From: Pseudomonadota bacterium
GTDB lineage: Bacteria; Desulfobacterota; Binatia; UBA9968
DNA: 64,000 nt
NCBI GenBank assembly: GCA_021324155.1
Contig: JAJPJQ010000016.1
Coordinates: forward strand, 62,001-126,000
Direction of reading: 5' to 3'
Positions within the stretch are counted from its first letter, which is position 1; each line of letters begins with the position of its first letter. The notes below the pieces were generated by a model that was given only the letters and a program-made list of their open reading frames with translations, did no database searches and was not told the origin of the DNA. Below, piece after piece: positions 51,849 through 60,032 of this stretch. The translations under genes and the position numbers were made by a program.

Positions 51849-52847
51849 TCAATTCCGCACCCAGCACACCGCCGCGATCTCGCTCAGCTCGCGGCGGAGC
51901 TTGGTCCACGAGGCTCCACCGTCGTCGCTTCGGTAGAGATAGCCGTAGCGGCTCGCGGCGAAGATCGTTTGGGGATCGTCCGAATTGGTACCGAAGGTCC
52001 ACATGGAGGAATTCGGCTCGGCGGGCAGCGGCAGAAGCTTCCAAGTTTTGCCCAAATCTTCGCTCGCGGCGACCGCGCCCGACGACCCGGGCGTGAAGTC
52101 GCCGAATCCGAGAAAGATTCTCTTGGGATTTCCCGGGTCGACCGCGACGGCACGGAGATAGTTCTCTTTTCTCGGATAATCCCACGGAAGCCGCTTCTGC
52201 ATCTCGCGCGGCTCCCAGGTTTGGCCGTTGTCCGTGCTCGCATAGATCTCGCGGTTGACGACGATGAAGACCGCGCGCGGCGGGCCCGCGGTCACCGCCA
52301 CGTTGTGAATATCGCGCCGCTCGGTCGCCTTGACGATGCTCCAGGTCTCGCCGCTGTCGCGGCTGTGGCGCGCGCCGTCGACTTCGAGGCCGGCCCAGAC
52401 GTTGTTCGGCTCGACCGGATCGACGGCGATGCCGGTGACGCGCGGCGTGCCGACCGCCTCGCAGGTCGCCGCGACCTCCACCGGGCGCTTCTCCCAGCTC
52501 CGGCCACCGTCCCTGGAGCGAAAAATCATCGCCGGCGTAGGCGTGCCGGTGCCGGCGAACATGACGTCGGGATTTTTGGGATCAATCGCGAGCGCCCAGA
52601 CGTAATACGGATTCAGCGCCGAATCGATGTAGCGCCAATTAGCGCCCGCATCCTCGCTTCGATAGAGCCCTCGCTCCGTGCCGGCGAAAAGAATGCTATG
52701 CTCGCGCGGATGCATCGCGATCGTACGCACGGAGGCTTCGTAAGCGAAACCGCGGCGCGGCCCGACGCGCATCCAGGTCCGGCCGCTGTCTTCGCTCCGC
52801 ATGATGCTCTGGCCGACGGTGCCGACGACGATCGTTAGGTCCTTCAT
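51849..52847 (-). CDS. BNR/sialidase-type beta-propeller protein, copy 1
   Basis: 332 aa from ATG 52847 (GGAGGAATCAG site). No signal peptide. Repeated BNR-box blades: RSEDSGRTWMRV, RSEDAGANWRYI, RSRDGGRSWEKR, HSRDSGETWSIV, ASTDNGQTWEPR, ASEDLGKTWKLL and RSDDGGASWTKL. Such propellers in glycosidases carry an active site; here no catalytic pattern is evident, so a binding or scaffolding role is equally likely. Related protein at 62926-63969. Confidence 0.85.
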   Translation of the reverse strand: MKDLTIVVGTVGQSIMRSEDSGRTWMRVGPRRGFAYEASVRTIAMHPREHSILFAGTERGLYRSEDAGANWRYIDSALNPYYVWALAIDPKNPDVMFAGTGTPTPAMIFRSRDGGRSWEKRPVEVAATCEAVGTPRVTGIAVDPVEPNNVWAGLEVDGARHSRDSGETWSIVKATERRDIHNVAVTAGPPRAVFIVVNREIYASTDNGQTWEPREMQKRLPWDYPRKENYLRAVAVDPGNPKRIFLGFGDFTPGSSGAVAASEDLGKTWKLLPLPAEPNSSMWTFGTNSDDPQTIFAASRYGYLYRSDDGGASWTKLRRELSEIAAVCWVRN

Positions 52848-53279
52848 TTCTGATTCCTCCGTCGATCGAAGGATTTTATAATGATGTGGACGCCGCGAAT
52901 GTTCGCCGATGGCATAATCGCCTCCCGGACGGACCATAGCGGCACGCGCGCGCCGGTTCAACAGGCGGCGAAAGCCGCCTCAAGTCTCGCCTTCAGTCGC
53001 ACGTCCGTGCGCAATCGGAGATGCCGTTTGATCCCATTTGGATATCCGCGGGAACAATCGCGTCCAGAATGGAACTCTGTGGATCGGTCGGCCGGGCGTC
53101 GTGCGACTCTCCTGCCACGTTCCCCTTGCCAGCGACGCGACATTGCTATATATCTGCCGGACTAATCTTTACGATGCCTTCCTCCCCCAGGCAGCGCGAT
53201 GAAGAGCGTCAGCGGCCAACCGCCGCTCGCGGCGAGTAAACATTCTCTTCCGTCGAACGTAGGAAGGATGCGAATTGCT
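52848..53279. other. Stretch without a recognised gene
   Basis: About 430 bases between the propeller start and the zinc-ribbon gene. Open frames here are short, compositionally ordinary and lack family similarity on both strands. I see no tRNA, repeat or terminator; some of it may be promoter for the propeller gene. Confidence 0.5.
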
Positions 53280-53513
53280 ATGACCGATGCTCCCCGCTCG
53301 CGGAGTCCGTTGACGAAATTCCCCGATATCACGTACCGCCGGGCCGCAGAGAACATGGTGTGGCACTTCTGTCAGAATTGCGGCAACTGGCCGATTGACG
53401 ACTTCGCCGAAGTCACCACAGCGCAGCATTTGTTGAAGGGCAGCCTCTGCCTCGAATGCATCGCCAAGCGCCATTTCGGCGAGTGTACGATGTCGACGAC
53501 ACGGGGGAAGTAG
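53280..53513 (+). CDS. Small zinc-ribbon protein
   Basis: 77 aa from ATG 53280 (GGAAGG upstream; ATG 53355 is an alternative start). The core is WHFCQNCGNWP and GSLCLECIAKR, two C-x2-C pairs about 31 residues apart, ending in a further Cys (GECT). This fits a compact zinc-binding domain of the type found in short uncharacterised bacterial proteins. Convergent with the substrate-binding gene at 53571. Confidence 0.7.
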   Translation: MTDAPRSRSPLTKFPDITYRRAAENMVWHFCQNCGNWPIDDFAEVTTAQHLLKGSLCLECIAKRHFGECTMSTTRGK

Positions 53514-53570
53514 TTGGATATGGCGCGCGCGGTCATTCGACACTGATCGCACAGCAATCTTTTTACAGCG

Positions 53571-54581
53571 TCATTTCCGAATCTCCCCTTTCACTTCTTG
53601 AAGGATGGAGAGATCGAAAATTTTTGCCATCGGGATATCTTTTTTAACCCCGGCTTTTTCCAGCTCCAACCGAACGCTGGCCGCCACTCCTTTCTCGCTC
53701 GGACTGCCGTCTTCGCTGTAGGCCTTGAGGCCCATCTGATAAGCCCGCGCGGCCGTCTCCTTGTCCAACGCGAGCCAGTCCATCATGATGCGCAGCGTCT
53801 CGTCGCGGTTTTGTCGAATAAAAGCGAGCCCGCGCGCGGCGGCCCGGACCGTTCTTTTGATTTGGTCCGGCTTTTCACGCAGCAGCCGGTCGCTCGTCCC
53901 AAGGCCCGGCGTCGACAGCTCCAGGTAATCGCCGGCGTTGGCGAGGATCTTAAACCCGAGATTCTCGGCCACGATGACGTAGGGGATCAAGATCACGGTC
54001 GCGTCGACGAGCCCTTTCTTCAGAGCCTCCAACCGCACCGTACTTTCCCCGAGCGCGACGACCTTGACGTCTTTCTTATCGGGATCGAGTCCGTGTGCGT
54101 TGAGCGTCGCGAAAGTAGTGAATTGCTCGGTGCTGCCGAAAGCGCTGATCGCCAGGGTCTTGCCCCGCAGATCGCGCACACTGTTGAATTCCGGGCGCGC
54201 CACCAGATAGTGCATGGGCTTATTCACGAAAGACATCAGACCTTTCAGCGGCAGACCTCGCGCCGATGCGCGGATGATCGAATCCAACGGCGCGCCATAA
54301 TCGATATCGCCGGTCGTCAATGCGGTCACGGTGACGGCGGCCCGCATCTGGATAATTTCCGGCTCGAGGCCCTCGGCTTTAAAAAAGCCTTTGACCTGCG
54401 CGGCTCGCAGCGGCAACACCGTGATTCCCCGGCTCGGATAGGCGATGGTGATCTTCTCGGTTCTCGCGCCTGATTGCGACGGAACCTGGGCGGCGCACGG
54501 GCGGGAGATTAAAGCCGCTAACACAAATGCCCATGCGAAAACCCGGAGTATTTTATCGCCCGCCACGGTCGAATATGTCAT
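53571..54581 (-). CDS. NMT1/SsuA-type ABC substrate-binding protein
   Basis: 336 aa from ATG 54581 (GCGGAGGAAGC site). Signal peptide ends SRPCAAQ. Binding-fold blocks: KITIAYPSRGITVLPLRAAQ, ALTTGDIDYGAPLDSII, LRGKTLAISAFGST. Ligand not readable. No permease or ATPase gene is adjacent; upstream neighbour on the other strand is the CmcJ-like gene. Confidence 0.86.
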   Translation of the reverse strand: MTYSTVAGDKILRVFAWAFVLAALISRPCAAQVPSQSGARTEKITIAYPSRGITVLPLRAAQVKGFFKAEGLEPEIIQMRAAVTVTALTTGDIDYGAPLDSIIRASARGLPLKGLMSFVNKPMHYLVARPEFNSVRDLRGKTLAISAFGSTEQFTTFATLNAHGLDPDKKDVKVVALGESTVRLEALKKGLVDATVILIPYVIVAENLGFKILANAGDYLELSTPGLGTSDRLLREKPDQIKRTVRAAARGLAFIRQNRDETLRIMMDWLALDKETAARAYQMGLKAYSEDGSPSEKGVAASVRLELEKAGVKKDIPMAKIFDLSILQEVKGEIRK

Positions 54582-54678
54582 GCTTCCTCCGCTGCCACTC
54601 AAAAATAGTCTTACACAGCGGGCCCGGTCAAGCTAAACGCATTGACACTCCCCTTCCCTGGAGCTATGGCTGAAGGCA

Positions 54679-55506
54679 ATGGCGCGAGCCGAAAAGCAGC
54701 ATATGCCCGAATCCGTCGACACGATCCTGATGTACATCGTCGACTCGGGCGAGAAGCCTGTGAGCAACTCTGCCGCGCACGGGGCGAAGCCCGTGCATAC
54801 GGGCACCTACGAGGACCGGCCGGCGACGATTCACAACGCGCGTCTGCTGCGCGAGCCACCGGCGCTCGAGCGCGAGGGCTTCACGCTCGTCGACCATGAG
54901 ACGAAGGTCACCGACTTTTATAACGAGGACGAGATCCGCGCATTGTACTATTCCGAGATGGAGCGGCTAATAGCGCAGCAGAGCGGCGCCAAGCGCGTCT
55001 TTATTTTCGACCACACGCTGCGCGCCGAGAACGACGCGACGCGCGCGGAGAAGCAGGTGCGCGAGCCGGTGCGCCGCGTGCACAACGACTACACGGAATG
55101 GTCGGGGCCCCAGCGCGTGCGCGATCTCCTGCCTGCGGAGGCGGAGGAGCTACTGAAGCGCCGTTTCGCGGTGATCCAGACGTGGCGCCCGATCCGAAAT
55201 CCAGTCGTAACCGCGCCGCTCGCGGTCGCGGACGCGCGCAGCCTGCCCAGGCAGGATATGATCCGGACCGAGCGACGCTATCCCGACCGCGTCGGCGAGA
55301 TCTATCACATCGCATACAACCCGGCGCACCGCTGGTATTACTTTCCGAATATGCGGCGGAACGAGGCGATCGTCTTTAAGACCTTCGATTCGGCCACGGA
55401 CGGCCGCGCGCGTTGGACCGCGCACGCCGCCTTCGACGATCCCACGAGCCCGCCCGACGCGCCGCAGCGCGAGAGCATCGAGATCCGCGCGCTGGCGTTC
55501 TTTTAG
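54679..55506 (+). CDS. CmcJ/NvfI-family (GA4-desaturase-like) oxidoreductase
   Basis: 275 aa; ATG 54703 is a possible later start. Matches the CmcJ/NvfI group: DRPATIHNARLL, FIFDHTLRAEN, and VHNDYTEWSGPQRVRDLLP with a His-x-Asp that may bind iron, ending NPAHRWYYFPNMRRNEAIVFKT (quoted in part). Members act in antibiotic and fungal secondary metabolism as 2-oxoglutarate- or Fe-dependent enzymes. Substrate unknown. Divergent from the substrate-binding gene. Confidence 0.78.
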   Translation: MARAEKQHMPESVDTILMYIVDSGEKPVSNSAAHGAKPVHTGTYEDRPATIHNARLLREPPALEREGFTLVDHETKVTDFYNEDEIRALYYSEMERLIAQQSGAKRVFIFDHTLRAENDATRAEKQVREPVRRVHNDYTEWSGPQRVRDLLPAEAEELLKRRFAVIQTWRPIRNPVVTAPLAVADARSLPRQDMIRTERRYPDRVGEIYHIAYNPAHRWYYFPNMRRNEAIVFKTFDSATDGRARWTAHAAFDDPTSPPDAPQRESIEIRALAFF

Positions 55507-55510
55507 TTCT

Positions 55511-55759
55511 TTACAGCTCGCCAAAAATACTGAACCACGGATCGAGAAGCCGCGCGTTTACGCGCGGGATAAAGAATCCTGCGACCGCGCCCAGCACCGC
55601 GGCGGCGAGCACCGCCCCGCGAATTTCGCGCACGCCGAACGTCGAGCGGCAGACGACCATCGCGACGACGATGATGACGAAGCAGACCACGCCGGCGCTC
55701 AAAAAACCCATGAGCGCGCCGAGAACACGGCGGAGGATTGAAATGATGACGCGCTTCAA
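55511..55759 (-). CDS. Small two-pass membrane protein
   Basis: 82 aa from a TTG at 55759, chosen because the frame above it runs through the flavin reductase gene. Two membrane segments (MGFLSAGVVCFVIIVVAMVV and AVLAAAVLGAVAGFFI). Four to ten bases after the flavin reductase stop, so translation may be coupled. No family assigned; the start is uncertain. Confidence 0.5.
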   Translation of the reverse strand: MKRVIISILRRVLGALMGFLSAGVVCFVIIVVAMVVCRSTFGVREIRGAVLAAAVLGAVAGFFIPRVNARLLDPWFSIFGEL

Positions 55760-55769
55760 GCCGGCCGCC

Positions 55770-56243
55770 TCACTCGGGCAGCTTGTGGTACTTCCCTTTG
55801 TAAAAGAGCAGCGGCTTGCCGTCCTCGGCGACCGTGGCGTGAAGAACTTCGCCGACATAGATCGTGTGGTCGCCGCCGTCGTAGGAGTAGACGATCTTGC
55901 ATTCGATGTGGCCGATCGCGCCGTCGATGAGCGCGAGGCCGCGCTCGCTCGCGCGCCAGCTTAGACCGTCGAACTTCGATGCGCTTTTGGTCGCGAAGCG
56001 GCGCGAGACCTCCTCCTGGTGTTCGGCGAGGACGTTCACGGCGAAGTGTCCCGAGCCGGCGAAGCAGGAATAGCAAGACGCACCCTTGTCGACGCAGACG
56101 AGCGCGAGCGGCGGATCGAGCGAGAGCGAGGCGAAGGCGTTGGCGGTGAGGCCGAACGGGGTTCCCGACGCGTCGCGGGTCGTCACGATCGTGACGCCGG
56201 TGGCGAAATGGCCCATGACGCGGCGGAGCTCTTTGGAGTCCAT
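55770..56243 (-). CDS. Flavin reductase-family protein
   Basis: 157 aa. Typical HpaC/RutF-type fold: LRRVMGHFATGVTIVTTRD, LTANAFASLSLDPPLALV and ERGLALIDGAIGHIEC. These supply reduced FMN to monooxygenases or act as FMN-binding proteins. It probably precedes the small membrane protein on the same transcript. Confidence 0.9.
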   Translation of the reverse strand: MDSKELRRVMGHFATGVTIVTTRDASGTPFGLTANAFASLSLDPPLALVCVDKGASCYSCFAGSGHFAVNVLAEHQEEVSRRFATKSASKFDGLSWRASERGLALIDGAIGHIECKIVYSYDGGDHTIYVGEVLHATVAEDGKPLLFYKGKYHKLPE

Positions 56244-56368
56244 AGCTAGGCGCCCGGGGCGGCGCGCCCGATTTTTCTATGGGTATCAAACGCCGCGGCC
56301 GGGTGTCAACGAACGGCTGGACTACGCCGCGGCGAAAGTGGTAAAACGAACAGCAAAGGAGAACTAAC

Positions 56369-56923
56369 ATGGCGATCAGCGTGCGTCATGAGGACAATTC
56401 CTTCGAACGGTACATCGCGGAGGTGCGCGCGGTGTGGGGCGACGGCAAAGACCCTCAGCTCCCCTTCAAGGTGCGGGCACTGATGGAAAAAATGCTAAAA
56501 TCGACCGCTCCCGAGGAGCCGTGGATGGCGGAGATTCTCCGCGATGGGAAGCCCTCGCGCGAGCTCTACCGCGATCCGCAGAACGGCTTCATCCAGATGG
56601 GCCACGTGCACAAGCAGGGCCACGGCAACACGCCGCACGACCACGGCCCCTGCTGGGTCGTTTACGGCGCGTATTCAGGAGTTACGGAGATCACGCTATA
56701 TGAGCGCACGGACGACGGCAAGGAGCCCGGACGCGCCGCAGTGCAGAAAAAAGAATTGCACCGTCTCTCTCCCGGCGTCGCATATGCGTACCTGCCCGGC
56801 GATATCCATTCCACGCACGCGGTCGACGGCCCGGCGATGGTCTTTCGGTTCCTGAGCTACGATCTCGAACAGATCGAGCGACACCGCTACAATCCCGAGA
56901 AAGGCACCGTCGTCCGCGTCTGA
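56369..56923 (+). CDS. Cysteine-dioxygenase-type cupin (thiol dioxygenase-like)
   Basis: 184 aa. Core GNTPHDHGPCWVVYGAYSG with the H-x-H iron pair and later GDIHSTHA with the third histidine, as in cysteine and mercaptopropionate dioxygenases. An AAAGGAG site precedes the ATG. Its stop overlaps the ATG of the metallo-hydrolase (TGATG), so the two enzymes are made together. Substrate class (thiol) is inferred from the cupin pattern and partner. Confidence 0.8.
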   Translation: MAISVRHEDNSFERYIAEVRAVWGDGKDPQLPFKVRALMEKMLKSTAPEEPWMAEILRDGKPSRELYRDPQNGFIQMGHVHKQGHGNTPHDHGPCWVVYGAYSGVTEITLYERTDDGKEPGRAAVQKKELHRLSPGVAYAYLPGDIHSTHAVDGPAMVFRFLSYDLEQIERHRYNPEKGTVVRV

Positions 56924-57636
56924 TGGCCGGGCAGGAAATTATTTTCGAGCAGATCCGCTCGAGCGGCTGTCTCTCCTACTTTCTCGGCTGCAAGCGCGAC
57001 AAAGTCGCGCTCGTGATCGACCCCGAAGAGGCGAAGATCGAGGAGTATCTCGGTCTCGCGGAGTTTTTCGACACAAAGCTTGTGTACGCGGTCGACACGC
57101 ATACGCATGCCGACCACGTCTCGGCCTGCAAGATGCTGCGCGACAGCGCGGATTTGAAAGTCGTGATGCACGCGGCGACCGACGCGCCGTATGTGGACTT
57201 GAGAGTGAACGACGGCGATGCGATTCGCTGCGGCACGGTCGAGCTCCGCGTTATTCATACGCCCGGCCACACGGAAGACGGCATGTGCCTGCTCGCCGGC
57301 GAGCGGCTTTTCACCGGCGACACGCTGTTGATCGGCGGCTGCGGACGCACCGATCTCCCCGGCGGCGACGCCGAGAAGCAGTTCGAGAGTCTAAAGAAGC
57401 TCGCCGCGCTCGGCGACTCGATACAAGTCTTTCCCGCGCACGACTATCGCCTCGCCGCTTCCACCATCGGAGAGGAGAGAAAAAGCAACGCCAGGATGCT
57501 GATCGCCGCGAAAGAGGAATTCGTCCGCTTCATGACTTCGCGCAAGCCGCCCCTTCCGCGGAAGTTCCAGAAGTCGCTCGAAGAGAACCGCAGCCCGTCG
57601 CACGGCACGCAGCGCGGACTGGGCGAGGGAATCTAA
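56923..57636 (+). CDS. ETHE1/persulfide-dioxygenase-like MBL-fold hydrolase
   Basis: 237 aa. Metal motif THTHADHVSACKML, then HTPGHTEDGMCLL, FTGDTLLIGGCGRTDLPGGD and FPAHDYR. The GRTD block is the signature of persulfide dioxygenases. These convert glutathione persulfide to sulfite. Paired with the thiol dioxygenase and, elsewhere in the window, an SQR-like selenoprotein, this fits sulfide detoxification (inference). Confidence 0.87.
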   Translation: MAGQEIIFEQIRSSGCLSYFLGCKRDKVALVIDPEEAKIEEYLGLAEFFDTKLVYAVDTHTHADHVSACKMLRDSADLKVVMHAATDAPYVDLRVNDGDAIRCGTVELRVIHTPGHTEDGMCLLAGERLFTGDTLLIGGCGRTDLPGGDAEKQFESLKKLAALGDSIQVFPAHDYRLAASTIGEERKSNARMLIAAKEEFVRFMTSRKPPLPRKFQKSLEENRSPSHGTQRGLGEGI

Positions 57637-57666
57637 GGTGTGGATAAGAATCTTGAAGTTAAGATC

Positions 57667-57733
57667 TAGAATTTAGAAGCCGGAAGTCTTTCAGTCTTTC
57701 TTCTAACTCCTCAGTTCTATCTTCTATATTCTG
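57667..57733. repeat. Second copy of the palindromic AGAAT-rich element
   Basis: TAGAATTTAGAAG (57667-57679) is complementary to CTTCTATATTCTG (57721-57733) at 11 of 13 positions. The interior has the same AGAA/TTCT word mix as the element at 27955. It lies between convergent genes. Confidence 0.5.
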
Positions 57734-57739
57734 GCATTT

Positions 57740-58441
57740 TCATCCTTCCGGTGTATCGTCCAGTTTTCCGTGCAGCGCGTACCAGTAGATGCTGTTCATG
57801 TAGCGCCAGCGCCGGACCGTCGCCTCTTCCACCGTCTTGAACGCAATCTCCTGAAGCTCCGGCGTATTGCAGTATTTCTCGACGATCGCGAAGCCTTTGC
57901 CGGCGTGGATCTCGTCCGCGCCGATGTGCTCCTCGAAGAAGCGGATCTCGCGCTGCCCGGGCTTGTAGCCGTAGTGCTTGTGCAGCGCCGGCACGAGCTT
58001 TTTGCAGATATCCAGGAACTGCGATTCGAGACCGATGAACATGCCGGCGAGCGTCGCTTGCCAGGGCTTTTGATACATCATGCGCCAGCCCCAGTTCTGC
58101 AGTCCCTCGGTGCCGACGAGGACGGGCGAAGCGTCGACGCTCTCGCGCGGCAGGCCGGCGGATACGACATAATCCTTCAGCATGTCGAGGTGGCGGTCGT
58201 CGGGATTTTCCTCGTCGCCGAGGTTCTCGAAGAGGTACGTTTTGACGTCGCGGTGCGGAATCTGGGACGCCTGATATGCCATCCAGTTGAGATATTCGCC
58301 GACGAAATGAAAATGCTGCTGGCAATAGAGCGCGGTCTGCTCTTTGGTAAGCTCGCCCGCCGCCCATTTGTTGAAGAACGGATGATCCTTGCTGTGCTTC
58401 TGGTTGCGCCGGGCGGTCAGCTGCTCGCGGAAAGTCGCCAT
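57740..58441 (-). CDS. Haem-oxygenase-fold (PqqC/TenA-like) iron enzyme, copy 2
   Basis: 233 aa from ATG 58441 (GAGGTGATGCC site). All-helical; ENLGDEENPDDRH and EEHIGADEIHAGKG carry likely metal ligands, and the late block matches copy 1 (HMGVDEEH) and copy 3 (HSDANDEH). Downstream of a substrate-binding protein on the same strand, 4 bp apart. Substrate unknown; cofactor assignment is by pattern. Confidence 0.78.
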   Translation of the reverse strand: MATFREQLTARRNQKHSKDHPFFNKWAAGELTKEQTALYCQQHFHFVGEYLNWMAYQASQIPHRDVKTYLFENLGDEENPDDRHLDMLKDYVVSAGLPRESVDASPVLVGTEGLQNWGWRMMYQKPWQATLAGMFIGLESQFLDICKKLVPALHKHYGYKPGQREIRFFEEHIGADEIHAGKGFAIVEKYCNTPELQEIAFKTVEEATVRRWRYMNSIYWYALHGKLDDTPEG

Positions 58442-58445
58442 GGCA

Positions 58446-59444
58446 TCACCTCTTGCCTTCCCAGAGCTTGTCAAAAAAGCCGCTCTTTGCAAAGTCGTTG
58501 AGATAGCGCCGGTCGATGAGATCGTCCGCCTTAATGCTCTTCGCGCGCGCGTCGGTCTTCGCGATCTCGTCGAGAATCGACTGCAATGCCTCGGGGCGGA
58601 TGTCGAGGCGCTTCTCGAGCGCCTTTATCTCCGTGCTGTACGATGCGTCAAGTATCTTCCGGTCGGTGACGCGCAGATATTTGCTCATCACCTTATAGGT
58701 GAACTCGCGGTCCTCGTGCAGAATCTTCGACGCCTCGGCCATCGCTTTCATGAATTCGCCGATTACGGGCGCGCGCTTCGCAAGGACCGTCTTGCGCGTG
58801 ACGAACGCCGTCGCGGCGTAAGGAATCTTCTGGTCGGGGCCGTAGATGACGTAGTGAAAGCCCTGCGCGAGCGCCAGCGTGTCGGAGGGCGGATTGAGGC
58901 ACGCGGCGTCGAGGTTGCCTGAGACGAGCGCGGCCAGCGTCTCCGGCGAGCCGCCGGACTGGATCAATTGCACGTCCTTGACGGGGTCGAGTCCTTTTTG
59001 CCTGAGCGCCTGGACGGTAAAGAAGTGCGGGTTGCTGCCGATGCGGTTGATGCCGATTTTTTTCCCGCGCAGGTCCTCCGGCGATTTCACCACCGTTCCG
59101 GCGAGAATGCTGTGAGTGAAGACGTTCTTGACCGCGCCGATGAAAATGAAGTCGGTCGCGCCCTGGACATAGGCGCGGATGTTGCCCTCGCCGCCGGTGA
59201 GCGCGATCTCGGCGTCGCCGCCCAGCATGGCGGCGGTGACCGCGGGCGATGAGGCGATGTAAACGAGCTGAAAGTCGAGATTATATTTCTTGAATAGACC
59301 CGCCTCGGCGGCAACCCACGGCATCGCCTGCGAGATCACGCGTGCGGAGTGAATGCCGACGAGCCTATCGGCGGCGACGGCGCGAGTGGCGGCGGAGACC
59401 GTTACGATTGCCAGCAAGGCGAAAATTTTCGCGTGGCGTCGCAT
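58446..59444 (-). CDS. NMT1/SsuA-type ABC substrate-binding protein
   Basis: 332 aa with a signal peptide (ILALLAIVTVSAATRAVAA-like, cleavage after VAA). Binding-fold blocks: MPWVAAEAGLFKKYNLDFQ, LGGDAEIALTGGEGN, LRGKKIGINRIGS. Four bp before the haem-oxygenase-fold gene copy 2, so they are one transcript; the binding protein may deliver the enzyme's substrate (inference). No permease or ATPase nearby. Confidence 0.86.
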   Translation of the reverse strand: MRRHAKIFALLAIVTVSAATRAVAADRLVGIHSARVISQAMPWVAAEAGLFKKYNLDFQLVYIASSPAVTAAMLGGDAEIALTGGEGNIRAYVQGATDFIFIGAVKNVFTHSILAGTVVKSPEDLRGKKIGINRIGSNPHFFTVQALRQKGLDPVKDVQLIQSGGSPETLAALVSGNLDAACLNPPSDTLALAQGFHYVIYGPDQKIPYAATAFVTRKTVLAKRAPVIGEFMKAMAEASKILHEDREFTYKVMSKYLRVTDRKILDASYSTEIKALEKRLDIRPEALQSILDEIAKTDARAKSIKADDLIDRRYLNDFAKSGFFDKLWEGKR

Positions 59445-59550
59445 GCGCGCGAGCCTAACGAAGCGTTCCGGCTATGTCAACTTGCGGGATTGACACGGCG
59501 CGCCGCGATGCGTAAGCTCGGCGAAATCGGTTCGTAGGGAGAAAGGCACC

Positions 59551-60018
59551 ATGAAAAGAGTTTTACTCCTCGGAATTGTGGCCGCGTCGGCGCTTGCCGG
59601 CTGCGTTGTTCAACAACCCGGCGGCGGAGGCGGCTCTGGCGGCGGAGGGTACGCATATTGCGGCGGCGCCCACCGCCTTTCCATTTCCGATCTCGATATG
59701 TCACCCGATCCTATCGCGCAGGGCGAGCGCGTGCGTATGTGGCGCGTGCGCGTTCGCAGCGACGCGAGCGGCGAATGCCAGACGACGCTTCGAATCCGCG
59801 AGCGCAGCGACGGCGACATTGTCGGCCGCGCGCGCGTCTATTATCTGCGTCCGGGCGTAAACACCATCGAGTTCGACCCGCTGGAAAGCTACCGCTTTCA
59901 CCGCCGCGAGCACTGCTTCGATGTAATCGCCGATATCGGCGGCACCGCCCGCACGGTCGACGCGGCGCGGGCTTTCTGCGCGCGTCAGGTCGCCGGGAAC
60001 CGCTGGAGCCTGCGATAG
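59551..60018 (+). CDS. CGG(N/A)HR-family lipoprotein
   Basis: 155 aa with lipobox ALAGC (Cys18) and a Gly-rich linker (residues 23-32). The domain begins YCGGAHRLSISDLDMSPDP and continues WRVRVRSDASGEC, LRIRERSDG, YYLRPGVNTIEF and YRFHRREHCF, closely matching the product of 1-361, which has a signal peptide without a lipobox. Conserved cysteines in CGG, SGEC and CF. Function unknown; the two forms may act in different envelope layers. Confidence 0.85.
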   Translation: MKRVLLLGIVAASALAGCVVQQPGGGGGSGGGGYAYCGGAHRLSISDLDMSPDPIAQGERVRMWRVRVRSDASGECQTTLRIRERSDGDIVGRARVYYLRPGVNTIEFDPLESYRFHRREHCFDVIADIGGTARTVDAARAFCARQVAGNRWSLR

Positions 60019-60032
60019 TGCACGCAGCGAAG

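Noticed and set aside
52881-53165. Open frame between the propeller and zinc-ribbon genes
   Set aside because: Arg/Ser-rich without ribosome site or family similarity.
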